From CBDCNP01 sp965222425 (GTDB lineage: Bacteria > Acidobacteriota > Vicinamibacteria > Marinacidobacterales > DATDRI01): DNA of 64,000 nt. Of this stretch, positions 44,215-53,348 are shown piece after piece. The DNA lies in the NCBI GenBank assembly GCA_965222425.1, contig CBDCTW010000022.1, positions 1 through 64,000 of the forward strand, in the 5' to 3' direction. The position numbers and the translations under genes are program-made. The notes beneath the pieces are model-generated. The model was not told the origin of the DNA and did not search any database. It saw nothing but the letters and a program-made list of their open reading frames with translations. Position 1 is the stretch's first letter. Each line of letters starts with the position of its first letter.

Positions 44215-45209
44215 GGCTGCGCCTCCACTGGTCTTTCCGTCGTGACCACCTCAGGTACCGCCACTCTAGGCTTCGTCTCGTCGATAAAACGAAAGGCCTC
44301 GGGAACCATCCGGTTGGACTCCTCGTCCGGAGGCGCGATGCGGGCAAACTTCACGAGGTCGGACGTCACCAGGATCTTGTCCAGCCTCACTTGCCACTCC
44401 TGCCCTATGCCGGCCACTCTCAGATCTCTTTGAATCTCTGAGGTCGTGCGCTCGAGGTAGGGCACGGCGAAGCGGCGTCCCGCATACCGTTTCATGATGT
44501 CGGAGAGCTCGATATAGAACTGGCGGACCTTTCCAGTCTCGAGGAGCCTCGCTTCGATCAGTGTTCGCAAGGCTTCTTCCGCTTCGACTTCTGGAGGAGG
44601 AAGGGGCGGTGGCAAGGGTTCGACCATGAGCTCGGTTCCCTTCTTCCGAAAGCGCCTATAAAGAAGATAGGCCAACGCCGCGACGACCAGGGCAACCAAC
44701 AACCACCAGAGTCTCCCCCAGCGGCCGGGAATAGAGATGTCGGCCATCGGGCTCTTGATGTCGTGAATCTCCGTCACCTCGGGAGTGAGCGAGCTGACGA
44801 GCGAGATGGGAATCTCCTGGGTCTCAACGGATGCGAGCTCTCCCGACTCACTCTGGTACTCCACCTTGATGGGTGGGATAGCGATCTCGCCGGGCAGGCG
44901 ATAGGCGGCGATACGGAGCTTCACACGGCTCTCGGTCGGCTCGGTCGAGTCTTGTTCCATCTGCTCGACAAGCTCGAAAACAGCGAGGTAGTCTCCTCCC
45001 GTAGCGAGCAAGAACTCGGCGCCGACCGGGTGTCTTATCGCGACATCGAGGGTCAGCGCTTCTCCGACTTGGATTTCGGTCTTGTCGGTCCGTGCGGCGA
45101 CTGCCCACTCTCCGGGTCCCTCGGGAACCGGCACCGACTCTTGTTTCACAGGCTCATCAGCGCACGCAGCGAGACCCATCAGGAGTCCGAGTACCAGCCA
45201 GCGTTTCAT
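44211..45209 (-). CDS. BatD-like/DUF4381-like lipoprotein in the Bat operon
   Basis: About 332 residues from ATG 45209 (MKRWLVLGLLMGLAACADEP); a TTG 9 bp upstream is possible. LMGLAAC is a good lipobox, so it is probably anchored by lipid. The N-terminal half is a beta-sandwich-like region (DKTEIQVGEALTLDVAIRHP). A transmembrane helix (LWWLLVALVVAALAYLLYRR) and a Pro-rich linker follow. The tail (GKVRQFYIELSDIMKRYAGR then RFAVPYLERTTSEI) resembles the DUF4381 cytoplasmic tail found between DUF58 and VWA genes. It overlaps batA by 4 bp and follows DUF58 by 16 bp. A combined lipobox and helix is unusual; which one anchors it is unclear. Confidence 0.75.
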   Translation of the reverse strand: MKRWLVLGLLMGLAACADEPVKQESVPVPEGPGEWAVAARTDKTEIQVGEALTLDVAIRHPVGAEFLLATGGDYLAVFELVEQMEQDSTEPTESRVKLRIAAYRLPGEIAIPPIKVEYQSESGELASVETQEIPISLVSSLTPEVTEIHDIKSPMADISIPGRWGRLWWLLVALVVAALAYLLYRRFRKKGTELMVEPLPPPLPPPEVEAEEALRTLIEARLLETGKVRQFYIELSDIMKRYAGRRFAVPYLERTTSEIQRDLRVAGIGQEWQVRLDKILVTSDLVKFARIAPPDEESNRMVPEAFRFIDETKPRVAVPEVVTTERPVEAQP

Positions 45210-45225
45210 GGCGATCAATGTGTCT

Positions 45226-46107
45226 TCAATGTCTTAGGCGCCGCGCTCGTTTTTGGAAAAAGCGCTGCAGCGGCCGGTCGTAGGGCTCACCGGTGTTGAC
45301 ATCGATGATGTCTACGCCCATCGCGGTCAGAGCATCCATCTGGCCCTGCACCCGAGCTTCGGCATGCTGGGTAAAAGCCGCCAAGGCGCGACGATCGGCG
45401 GTATCCAACAACATCCGGTGTCCGGTCTCTGCGTCCTTGAGCTCGATCATGCCTGCCTTCGGGATCTCGCGCTCCCGGGGATCGGAAAGAAAAATCGAAA
45501 TGACGTCGTGCTTTTTCGCGGCCACTCGGAAGGGCTTTTCAAACCCGGAGGTCATAAAATCCGACAGCACGAAGACCACGGCGCGCTTCCGGGTCACGCT
45601 GTTAAGGAAATCCATGGCGGCAGCGAGGTTCGTCTTTTTTCCCTTCGGCGCGAAATAGAGCAGATCGCGGATAACCCTCAGCACATGGGACCGGCCCTTG
45701 CGCGGCGGAATGAACATCTCGACGTCGTCGGTGAAAACGATAGCGCCCACGCGGTCGTTGTTCTTGATGGCGCTGAAAGCCAAGAGGGCTCCGATTTCTG
45801 CCGCGACCTCCCGCTTGAAACGAGACGTGGTCCCGAAGTCGGCGGATCCGCTGGCATCGAGCATGAGCAGCACCGTCAGCTCACGTTCCTCGACGAATTT
45901 CTTGACGTGGAGGGTTCCGGTGCGGGAGGTGACGTTCCAATCGATGGTGCGAATGTCGTCGCCCATCATGTACTCTCGCACCTCGGAGAATTCCATGCCG
46001 CGGCCCTTGAAGATGCTGTGGTACTCGCCGGCCAGGACGTCGGTCACCATGCGGCGCGTGGTGATCTCGATGCGTCGAACCTTCTGGATGACTTCTTTTG
46101 GAAGCAT
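45226..46107 (-). CDS. DUF58 (VWA-like) protein of the Bat operon
   Basis: A 293-residue soluble protein. It opens MLPKEVIQKVRRIEITTRRM and shows the DUF58 hallmark RGMEFSEVREYMMGDDIRTI then DWNVTSR. A degenerate VWA fold follows (LLMLDASGSADFGT as the metal-site-like motif, FVLSDFMTSGFEKPF). DUF58 proteins are almost always encoded next to moxR and BatA/B and are probably substrates or partners of the MoxR ATPase. It is 16 bp downstream of moxR on the same strand. Length and motifs are typical. Confidence 0.92.
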   Translation of the reverse strand: MLPKEVIQKVRRIEITTRRMVTDVLAGEYHSIFKGRGMEFSEVREYMMGDDIRTIDWNVTSRTGTLHVKKFVEERELTVLLMLDASGSADFGTTSRFKREVAAEIGALLAFSAIKNNDRVGAIVFTDDVEMFIPPRKGRSHVLRVIRDLLYFAPKGKKTNLAAAMDFLNSVTRKRAVVFVLSDFMTSGFEKPFRVAAKKHDVISIFLSDPREREIPKAGMIELKDAETGHRMLLDTADRRALAAFTQHAEARVQGQMDALTAMGVDIIDVNTGEPYDRPLQRFFQKRARRLRH

Positions 46108-46123
46108 GTGTTGAGCGAGAGAC

Positions 46124-47110
46124 CTAGGGAACTTCTACGGTGTCGAAAATACGTTGGATGATTTCCTCTGGTTTGACGTCTTCCGCTTCGGCCTCGTAGG
46201 AAAGGATGACGCGATGGCGAAGCACGTCGGGACCGACGGACTTCACGTCTTCGGGGGTCACATAACCACGCCCACGAATGAATGCGTGGGCTCGGGCCGC
46301 CTGCACCAGGTACAGCGTGGCGCGCGGTGAGCCCCCATACTCGATGAGATCACCGATATCGAGCCCGAACTCGTTCGGTTCACGCGTGGCGAAGACGATC
46401 GAGATGATGTACTCCTTGATCCGGTCATCTATATAGACCTCTTCGACAACCTTGCGAGCCTTCAAGATGTTGTCTGCACCGACGACCTTGCTAGCCTTCG
46501 GCACGTTCTCGATGGACATGCGTTCAAGAATCTCCCGCTCTTCCTTGCGGTTGGGATAATCGAGCTTGAGCTTCAGCATGAAACGATCCACTTGCGCTTC
46601 CGGCAGCGGGTACGTGCCTTCCTGCTCGATCGGGTTCTGAGTCGCCAGAACCAAAAACGGCTCCGCGAGCGGATACGTCGTATCGCCGATCGTCACCTGC
46701 CGCTCCTGCATCGCCTCGAGGAGGGCGCTTTGAACCTTGGCCGGGGCCCGATTGATCTCGTCCGCCAGGAGAAGGCTGGTAAAGATGGGGCCCTTCTTCG
46801 GAACGAAAACACTATCTTTTTGATTGTAGATGAGCGTCCCCACGAGGTCAGCGGGCAAGAGGTCGGGCGTAAACTGAATGCGCTGGAACTTGCAGTCGAT
46901 GGCATCGGCCAGGCTGCGGACGGCCAGTGTCTTGGCCAGGCCGGGTACTCCTTCGAGGAGAATGTGTCCGCGGCTCAAAAGACCGATCAGCAGCCGGTCC
47001 AGCATGTCCGACTGGCCGACGATGACCTTGCGCAGCTCAGCAAGGAGTGTCTCGACGAACACCACTTCTTTTTGAACTCGTTCGTTGATCTCTTGAATGC
47101 TAGCTTGCAT
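46124..47110 (-). CDS. moxR: MoxR-family AAA+ ATPase
   Basis: 328 residues from ATG 47110 (MQASIQEINERVQKEVVFVE), chosen for the GGAGG site upstream. The AAA+ motifs are complete: Walker A GVPGLAKT in ILLEGVPGLAKTLAVRSLA, Walker B LLADEINRAPAKVQSALLEA then MQE, sensor 1 LVLATQNPIEQEGTYPLPEA then QVDRFM, and SPRATLYLVQAARAHA as the sensor 2 region. MoxR ATPases act as chaperones for VWA-domain partners. It is the first gene of the Bat operon, with about 190 bp to the divergent TPR gene, where the operon promoter should lie. Confidence 0.95.
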   Translation of the reverse strand: MQASIQEINERVQKEVVFVETLLAELRKVIVGQSDMLDRLLIGLLSRGHILLEGVPGLAKTLAVRSLADAIDCKFQRIQFTPDLLPADLVGTLIYNQKDSVFVPKKGPIFTSLLLADEINRAPAKVQSALLEAMQERQVTIGDTTYPLAEPFLVLATQNPIEQEGTYPLPEAQVDRFMLKLKLDYPNRKEEREILERMSIENVPKASKVVGADNILKARKVVEEVYIDDRIKEYIISIVFATREPNEFGLDIGDLIEYGGSPRATLYLVQAARAHAFIRGRGYVTPEDVKSVGPDVLRHRVILSYEAEAEDVKPEEIIQRIFDTVEVP

Positions 47111-47525
47111 CAGTACTTCGCTCCTCCGGGTATCCCCTTGCGAATTATAGCAAAACGTGTGGCGGCCCCCTTTTCGAGGCGTGGCGCTCCAGGGAGGAGG
47201 CTCTTTGCCCTCTGGGGGCCATCGCGGTAGCTTATAGGCGGTCGTTAACGTACTCAAGGGAGTTTTGAGCGTCTGCCACGACCGAAAGAGAGGCCTTGGT
47301 GGGCATCCGAAAAGCGATTCTGGCGGTCATGATTTGTGGGGTCTTGGCGGCATTCGTCACCCTGGTCGGCCCGGTTGTGTTTGTCCACTCGGTCTGGCCC
47401 ACTTTGCTCATCTAATTTGGCCCACCCTAAGTTATTGATTAATAAAGACGAGCTGTAAGAAAGCCCCTTTCCTTATTCCGCGGCCGGAACGAAGTGCAGG
47501 CCGCGGCTAGTGAAACCCAACGAAC

Positions 47526-48299
47526 TCATGCCTTTATGGTCTTTTTCTCGCTCTTCAGGGTGCGCCGGAACCGATAGGATTCGGTGCCGGTTTCGAGTAT
47601 GTGCGCCTGGTCCGTGACTCGGTCGAGCAGTGCCTTGCACAGGCGGACGTTCGTGAACACCTGGGTCCACTCCGAGAAGGGCAGGTTGGTGGTGATCACG
47701 AGCGCCGCCCTTTCGCATCGTTCCGAAACCACTTGGAACAGAAGCTCGGCGCCGACATCGGCGAGTGGGACGTAGCCGAGCTCGTCGATGCACAACAACT
47801 CGTAGCGGGCGTAGCGACGGATCACTCGCGAGAGTTCGTGCTCCTCCCTAGCTTCAACGAGTTCGTTGACGAGTCTCGAGGCCGTCGTGAAGCGAACGCG
47901 GCGACGTTGCTGGCACGCCGCTACACACAATGCCGTGGCCAGATGAGTCTTGCCTGTGCCGGCATCGCCGAGAAACAGAACCGGCCGTGCATGGTCGATG
48001 TAGTCGCCTTCGGCCAGTTCTCGTATCCGACGGGCGGAGACCTTCGGCGATTGCGAGAAGTCGAACTCCTCGAGCGTCTTCGCTCTCGGTAGTTGTGCTT
48101 CCTTCAGTCGTCTTTGAACCGCGCGGTGTTCACGCTCCTCGACTTCGGCGCTGAGCAGCACGTCGAGGTAGCGGACATAGCTGTGCTCGTCGCGCTGCGC
48201 TTGTTCGGCAATCTTCTGGAACTGCGTTGCCACGCTCGGCATGCGAAGCGTCTTGCAATGCTGACGGATGCTCTGGAGCTCGATGCTCTTCGCGTTCAC
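47526..48299 (-). CDS. istB: IS21-family helper ATPase IstB (copy B)
   Basis: Identical in protein sequence to the IstB encoded at 3295-4068 (257 residues; Walker A GDAGTGKT at residues 111-118). It overlaps istA by 4 bp. Identity of both copies shows very recent duplication by transposition. Confidence 0.95.
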   Translation of the reverse strand: MNAKSIELQSIRQHCKTLRMPSVATQFQKIAEQAQRDEHSYVRYLDVLLSAEVEEREHRAVQRRLKEAQLPRAKTLEEFDFSQSPKVSARRIRELAEGDYIDHARPVLFLGDAGTGKTHLATALCVAACQQRRRVRFTTASRLVNELVEAREEHELSRVIRRYARYELLCIDELGYVPLADVGAELLFQVVSERCERAALVITTNLPFSEWTQVFTNVRLCKALLDRVTDQAHILETGTESYRFRRTLKSEKKTIKA

Positions 48300-49837
48300 G
48301 AGTTCACCTCGCCGATCAGCGCGTTGTAATGGCCAACACCTGGCAAGGAACGTTCGTACTTCGTGAGCTCTCCGAGCTCCACATCGCCAAGAGCCTGCGC
48401 CTGCTCACGTCGAAGAACTGATGATTCGACGAGGTGACGGATCGCCTCAGCATCCGTACAGCCGAGTTCGAGCGCTTGACTCACCGCCTCACGCAGCTTG
48501 TCGTAGCCGTGCTCGCGGCCGAGCTGCACGAGCTCGACCATCTGGCGGGTTCCTTCGAGCTTCCCGTGACGTCGATTCAGCTTGGACCACAACTCGTCGT
48601 AGCTCGTGGGCCACCGACCTTTCTCCCGCCATTGAGCGAGCGGCGTCGAGCCGGCCAACGCTCCAGGCTTCCTGACCAGAACATCCAAGTAGTGCTCGAG
48701 TTCATAAATCGACTGGCTGCGGCCGTAGCAGCGCTCGTGGCGTGCCACGACGTGGCCCTCGTGCCAGATCTCAACTTCCAACGGCAGTAGCTTGGCCACA
48801 ACTCGCCGGTCCCGTTTCAACGGAGTCGAGTACCAGTTCGTGCCGACTCGAACGCAGCCTTTCTTGTTCACCTTTGCAAATCGTCGCTCCTCGATATCGA
48901 ACCCCTCGACGGTCAATGGCAACAGATGCTCCCGTTCAAGCTCCATCGCTGTTCCGACAGCATGCTCCTTGCCGCTAATGTGGCGCGTCGCATCCTTGAG
49001 ACAGCACGAGAGCAGATACTCGTTCAGCTCATCCCAGTTCGAAAACTCCGGTACCGGCGTCAGATAGTTGCGCCGGAAGTAGCCGACTTCGCTTTCCACC
49101 CCGCCCTTCTCGTTGCCTCGACTCGGATTACAAAACTCCGAGTCGAATCCCCAATGGGAGCGAAACGCCACGAATCGCTCCGTCTGCTCTCGTTGATAAC
49201 CACGCAGAATCTTAGTGACCGCGAGTGACAGGTTGTCGTAGCGCATGCGGCGGAACACGCCACCAAAGAACTCGAACGCATGCTCCTGCGCTTCGAAAAA
49301 TGCTTGTTGCGTCGGACGCGGATAGCCGCGATGCAACGCGCCTCCTCCCGCCATGCTTCGGACTACGAGCGTGTGGACCTTCTCGAGCTCACCTCCGATC
49401 CGCGCGTACGCCTCGTACCAGTCCACTTGCCCTTCATCGCCCCACGCGTAGCTCTGCGGAACAAAAATCTCTGTGTCCTTCAGGCCGAGCTCGCTCTTCC
49501 GACGAGCGACGTAGCGACGTACCGTTGATTCGCCAATCTCATGCTCCGGATGCTCGGCGCGCAACCGGGACCAGATACGACGAGCCGTATGGCGTTGCTT
49601 CCGAGGCGCTCGCTTGTCCTCCTTCAGGACCGCGTCGATGAACTCGCGTACTTCCTCAAGCTTCGGACTCGCACGCTCCGCGACTTTACGCTCCGGCGGT
49701 ACCGCGCTCTCCAGCGCCTGACGCACCATCCGACGGTGTACTCCGAACTCCTTCGCCACTCCCTTTATCGTTCCTACTCCGTGCTCGTACTCGCCACGGA
49801 TCTGCTCGAACAATCGCACTTTCGCACCCCTTTTCAA
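48296..49837 (-). CDS. istA: IS21-family transposase IstA (copy B)
   Basis: A 513-residue protein identical to the IstA at 1757-3298, with the DDE residues Asp139, Asp201 and Glu248. A few silent base differences exist between the DNA copies, for example near 49012 and 49490. Both reading frames of the element are intact, so it is likely mobile. Confidence 0.95.
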   Translation of the reverse strand: MKRGAKVRLFEQIRGEYEHGVGTIKGVAKEFGVHRRMVRQALESAVPPERKVAERASPKLEEVREFIDAVLKEDKRAPRKQRHTARRIWSRLRAEHPEHEIGESTVRRYVARRKSELGLKDTEIFVPQSYAWGDEGQVDWYEAYARIGGELEKVHTLVVRSMAGGGALHRGYPRPTQQAFFEAQEHAFEFFGGVFRRMRYDNLSLAVTKILRGYQREQTERFVAFRSHWGFDSEFCNPSRGNEKGGVESEVGYFRRNYLTPVPEFSNWDELNEYLLSCCLKDATRHISGKEHAVGTAMELEREHLLPLTVEGFDIEERRFAKVNKKGCVRVGTNWYSTPLKRDRRVVAKLLPLEVEIWHEGHVVARHERCYGRSQSIYELEHYLDVLVRKPGALAGSTPLAQWREKGRWPTSYDELWSKLNRRHGKLEGTRQMVELVQLGREHGYDKLREAVSQALELGCTDAEAIRHLVESSVLRREQAQALGDVELGELTKYERSLPGVGHYNALIGEVNS

Positions 49838-51501
49838 CCGACCCTCCTCTCCGGGTTCTTCCCCGGCTCAGGGTATCGGTCTCGATGGGGTGGGCCAAAT
49901 CAAATGAGCGAAATGGGCCAATTCAGACTAGCGAACACACCCGGCTACCGCGCAGGAGGAGATGGACCTGGGAACCATCCAGTTCCCGACCTCGGGATCG
50001 CCGGAGGCCCAGGCACATTTCATCCGCGGGGTATCCGCGCTCCACAGCTTCTGGTACGAGGAAGCAGCAGAAGCCTTCCAGACCGCCTACCAGACCGATC
50101 CCGACTTCGCCATGGCGTATTGGGGCGAGGCCATGTCCTACAACCATCCTCTCTGGGGAGATGAACAGGATATCGCCGCGGCCCGCAAGGTACTGCGCGA
50201 GCTAGCCCCGGCGCGGAGCCAAAGGATTGCAAAAGCCAAGTCCGACAAAGAGAAAGCCTTCCTCGAGGCGCTCGAGATCTTGTACGGAGAGGGAGAGAAG
50301 CATGACCGTGATCGGGCCTATTCGCACGCGATGGCGGATCTCTACGAGAAGTATCCGGACGATCACGAGATCGCCTGTTTCTACGCATTGTCGATCCTGG
50401 GCACGGTGAAGCCGGAAGAAAAAGGCTTCGGGCGTCAAATGAAATCGGCCGCCATCCTGAACGAGGTCTTCGCAGAGAACCCGAATCACCCCGGCGCCGC
50501 TCACTACATCATCCACTCGCTCGATGATCCCGAGCACGCCCCCTTGGCGCTTCCCGCAGCCAACCGGTACGCCGAGATCGCCCCCGCGGCTCCTCACGCC
50601 CTTCACATGCCATCCCACATTTTCGTGCAGCACGGCATGTGGGACCGCGTCGCGGCCTCCAACAAAGAAGCCTATGAAGCCTCGGATACATGGGTGAAAC
50701 GCAAATCGCTTTCCATCACCAAACGGGACTACCACGCTTACTCGTGGTGGCAGTACTCCAACCTGCAACTCGGTCGCTACGAAGATGCTTGGGCGGGCGT
50801 AGAGCTGGCAAAGGGCGTCGCGGAGGAGGCGCAGTCGGACTACATGCGGCGGGTGCACGGCACCATGGCGTCGCGGTACATCATCGAGACCGAGAAGTGG
50901 CAGGATCTGCCGCTACCCGAAGCGACTTCATTTGGTGGGCGGCGCTCCAGTGCCACGGCGAGCCTGCTCCTCGCGGCAGGAATGAGCGCCGCAAAAATGG
51001 GCGACTTGGCCAAGGCACAAGAAGCCGCCGATAAGCTCAAGAACCTCCGTGAGCAAAAGGAATCCGAGGATGACAGCTACGAAGCCAAGCCCCTCGCCAT
51101 CATGGAGAAAAAAGTCACCGCCCTCATTCTTCTCGGCGAGGGTAAAAGCGACGATGCCCTCCACATAATGAGAGAAGCGATCACCATTGAGGAGAGTATG
51201 GATCTCCCGTCGGGACCTGCCTACCCGCTGAAGCCGTCCCACGAGCTCTACGGCGAGATACTTCTGGAAACGGATTTGGCTGATGAGGCGGTCAAGCAGT
51301 TCGCAGTCGCGCTCGTGCGAATGCCCCTGCGTACTCGATCGCTACTCGGGTGGGCGCGAGCCTCTTTGAAAGCGGGCGACGTAGAGACGGCCAGGAAAGC
51401 CTACAACTTGTTGCTCAAGAACTGGCAGCAAGCGGACGCGGGGCTTCCGGAGCTGGCCGAGGCGCAAAAGTACGAAGCCGCAACCGACGGCCGTTAATGA
51501 A

Positions 51502-51600
51502 GGTTGGCTTCGTTCCCTTAATCCCTCTCCCTCCGGGAGCCTGGGTGAGGTCGTGCCGTTGGCTTCGTTCCTTTAATCCCTCTCCCTCCGGGAGAGTTCG
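51502..51600 (+). repeat. Two tandem copies of a REP-like motif
   Basis: The block ttggcttcgttcc-(c/t)-ttaatccctctccctccgggag occurs at about 51505 and again at about 51562. The core ccctctccctccgggag can form a hairpin with a ggg-rich partner and resembles REP-type intergenic repeats found in many bacterial genomes. It directly follows the TPR gene stop and may act in transcript 3'-end stability. The rest of 51601-51677 holds nothing recognisable. Confidence 0.6.
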
Positions 51601-51677
51601 GCGTCAAAAAATGGCGTGCCGGTGTCAACGTGGTCAGACGCCGGGTGAGGGTTCCAAGCTGGCTTCCATCCCTTTGC

Positions 51678-51883
51678 CTAAGGCCACAGCCAGCCGAACA
51701 CGCCTCCGGTGAGTAGACCGTAGGCGAGCGAGTCCATTAAGTGTTTCGCGATGGCCAGCCACGGTCGTCCGAACCAAATGCCGTCAGTAATGACTCCCCA
51801 CCCGTGCGCCAACCACGCCACGGTGCCCGACCGGCGAGGTAGGCCACCATACCGCCGACCACCAGGCAGTAAACGAACGACAG
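51678..51883 (-). pseudogene. Small membrane protein, 3' fragment, frameshifted
   Basis: The complement encodes VLSFVYCLVVGGMVAYLAGR then APWRGW in one frame and LAHGWGVITDGIWFGRPWLA then IAKHLMDSLAYGLLTGGVFGWLWP-stop in another. Two membrane helices and the WFGRPW...DSLAYGLLTGGVFGWLWP tail look like a conserved small membrane protein family, but I cannot name it. One base is lost between the two frames. It is fused to the HNH fragment at 51884. Confidence 0.5.
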
Positions 51884-52072
51884 GACCACGAGCGGCCGTT
51901 TGCCATCTTTCGCAGTCACGATGAGCAATTCCTTCGCCTCTTATGCCCCGCCCATAATCTCTTGGCGGCCGAACATGCCTACGGGGCGGAATTCATCCAA
52001 CGGAAGATCGATAAGAGGCGGGGGCGTCGGGAGGTGCCCGAGCACAGGTCACCGCTTGCTCGAGCTCCATAG
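51884..52072 (+). pseudogene. C-terminal fragment of a DUF222-like HNH protein
   Basis: The frame reads DHERPFAIFRSHDEQFLRLL then CPAHNLLAAEHAYGAEFIQRKIDKRRGRRE, to a stop after SPLARAP. It is a near copy of the end of the HNH protein at 35394-36563 (VDHERLFAIFRSHDEQFLFL and on), and in places closer to the normal family form (LRLLCPAHN, AAEHAYG). It starts abruptly at the HNH Asp-His and so has no N-terminus. 52073-52177 shows no gene. Confidence 0.75.
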
Positions 52073-52177
52073 CGAGCTCTTCGGTGGAAAAACCTGTTAA
52101 GTGTTTTTGTGATTTTTAACTGTGTCTCGATCGACGAACCTAACCCGAGATCCCAATAGGTCCGTTAGGCCATGCTG

Positions 52178-52921
52178 TTAATCAACCCCGTCAGCCGCCT
52201 GGCTCTGCCACACCGCGTGTCCGACGAAGAAGGGACCCATCGATTGAATGTACTTCGAGGTTTGTCGGGTCTTCCTCATTCTTTGAACGAGGTGAGATAG
52301 TGGGAACAGGTCCTTGCCTACCAGACCAATTAAGAATTCATTGTCGTTGACATCGATTCCGTGGCAGGCCAACCGGATATCGTGTGCCAAATCTTCTTCC
52401 GCATAGCTTCGTCCGATCATACCGTGTTCTCTGAGAATGCCTTTTTGTTCCTCTGCGGGTAGTGCGGAAAATTCCCCCGTTCGGCGTAGCGGGTACCAGA
52501 GCGCCCACGGCCAGTAGGGATTGAGAGCCGTCCGCCGAGGCTTAGAGACGAGCCAATTCTCCAGGTTGGGCTCGTAGCCCGACGAGTAAGAGCGCCCGAA
52601 CATCGTGAACTCCTTCTTCATGGAGAGTGTTTCGAAAGGCGGTGAATTGAATAGCTCGGCCGCGGTGGTCGCGAAGAACCTGGGGTCTTCGTCCATGGTC
52701 AGGATGCCGACACCACGTGGGTCGTTGACATCTTGGTAGACGACTGCCTCCACAGAACGTCGCTCGAGCTCCTCGACCAGCGCATTCTTGTTTGTGCACC
52801 CTCCAAACACCTGAAGCTGCATGAAGAGTCGGCGGTCGGAAGAGGTCTTGGTGCCATCCCGATTCATGCCATGCTCTTGGATATCTACTCTCGCCTTCGT
52901 CTTCTCAGTCATGCCCCTCAC
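52178..52921 (-). CDS. Chlorite dismutase/HemQ-family heme-binding protein
   Basis: A 247-residue soluble protein. It opens with MRGMTEKTKARVDIQEHGMN and contains the family segments RRLFMQLQVFGGCTNKNALV, YEPNLENWLVSKPRRTALNP then YWPWALWYPLRRTGEFSALP, EHGMIGRSYAEEDLAHDIRL then ACHGIDVNDNEFLIGLVGKDLFPLSHLVQRMRKTRQTSKY, and MGPFFVGHAVW. The pattern CHGIDxNDxEFLIGLxGxDL followed by LVQxMRKTxQTSxY is typical of chlorite-dismutase-like proteins, which include HemQ coproheme decarboxylases. The His in CHGID is a candidate heme ligand. Which of the two activities it has cannot be told; no other heme genes are near. The start may be the second Met. Confidence 0.82.
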   Translation of the reverse strand: MRGMTEKTKARVDIQEHGMNRDGTKTSSDRRLFMQLQVFGGCTNKNALVEELERRSVEAVVYQDVNDPRGVGILTMDEDPRFFATTAAELFNSPPFETLSMKKEFTMFGRSYSSGYEPNLENWLVSKPRRTALNPYWPWALWYPLRRTGEFSALPAEEQKGILREHGMIGRSYAEEDLAHDIRLACHGIDVNDNEFLIGLVGKDLFPLSHLVQRMRKTRQTSKYIQSMGPFFVGHAVWQSQAADGVD

Positions 52922-52925
52922 TCAA

Positions 52926-53348
52926 CTAGACTACATCAAGTCCCGTATACTCCCGAATGAGTTGAATCGAGTCCTCGCCCAGTTCCTCATTAAGCGTTTC
53001 AATGATGCGTTGCGAAAGTGAGAATGGATCTTCCTCATCATCCCAGTGATCGAGAATGACCCCATGGTCATCCATCCTCTCTTTCAGCTTCAGGACTGCT
53101 AGGGAGCACACGTAAATGTCGTCCACGTATCCTTCGGCACCCACTGCCTCATCGTTTCCGAAGTCAAATGGGGAGATGAAATATGCGAGTGCCGAGTTCA
53201 CGACGGATCTTAATTCGCAGGGAAAACGTGAATCGTCCAGCACGCCCGTCAATAGGGCGAAGTAGGCTGGAATGGTGGCGATGATCTCCTGATATTCTCC
53301 TTCGTAGCCCTCCACCTGCTCCTTGAGGAACTCCAAATAGTCTCGCAT
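52926..53348 (-). CDS. DUF1232 (YkvA-like) protein
   Basis: 140 residues starting MRDYLEFLKEQVEGYEGEYQ. The core ALAYFISPFDFGNDEAVGAE then GYVDDIYVCSLAVLKL matches the DUF1232 signature (xALAYFISPxDxxPxxxPxxGYxDDxxV), a small helical membrane-associated domain. The tail is acidic (DDEEDPFSLSQRIIETLNEE). It is 4 bp upstream of the chlorite-dismutase-like gene and probably co-transcribed with it. Function is unknown. 53349-53570 upstream shows no gene; the promoter for both should lie there. Confidence 0.75.
   Translation of the reverse strand: MRDYLEFLKEQVEGYEGEYQEIIATIPAYFALLTGVLDDSRFPCELRSVVNSALAYFISPFDFGNDEAVGAEGYVDDIYVCSLAVLKLKERMDDHGVILDHWDDEEDPFSLSQRIIETLNEELGEDSIQLIREYTGLDVV

Larger units (their letters stand above)
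47376..49939 (-). mobile_element. IS21-family element, copy B
   Basis: Same length (2564 bp) and same IstA/IstB proteins as copy A, in inverted orientation. Ends are TGTGTTTGTCC (47376) and the complement of TGTGTTCGCTAG (49939). It is flanked by the direct repeat cccgg (47370-47374 and 49940-49944), with one extra T at 47375, the complement of the extra A beside copy A. It is inserted in the signal-peptide region of the TPR gene. Confidence 0.95.
47299..51497 (+). pseudogene. Exported TPR-repeat protein, signal peptide cut by an IS21-family element
   Basis: The 5' piece (47299-47374, GTG start after a GAGAGG site) encodes VGIRKAILAVMICGVLAAFV then TLVGP. Removing the IS and one cccgg repeat joins it in frame to PATAQEEMDLGTIQFPTSGS at 49940 onward, giving a normal signal peptide ending ATAQ. 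The 3' part (open from 49962, MDLGTIQFPTSGSPEAQAHF) carries TPR-like helical repeats over about 500 residues: SALHSFWYEEAAEAFQTAYQ then TDPDFAMAYWGEAMSYNHPL, MAYWGEA-type motifs, and a tail LKAGDVETARKAYNLLLKNW. The 3' ORF is intact and could be made from the internal ATG, but it would stay in the cytoplasm. Function is unknown; similar TPR proteins are common in Acidobacteriota. Confidence 0.85.

Noticed and set aside
52178..53348. Defence island or toxin-antitoxin pair
   Set aside because: The two proteins fit chlorite-dismutase-like and DUF1232 families, with no toxin or nuclease features.
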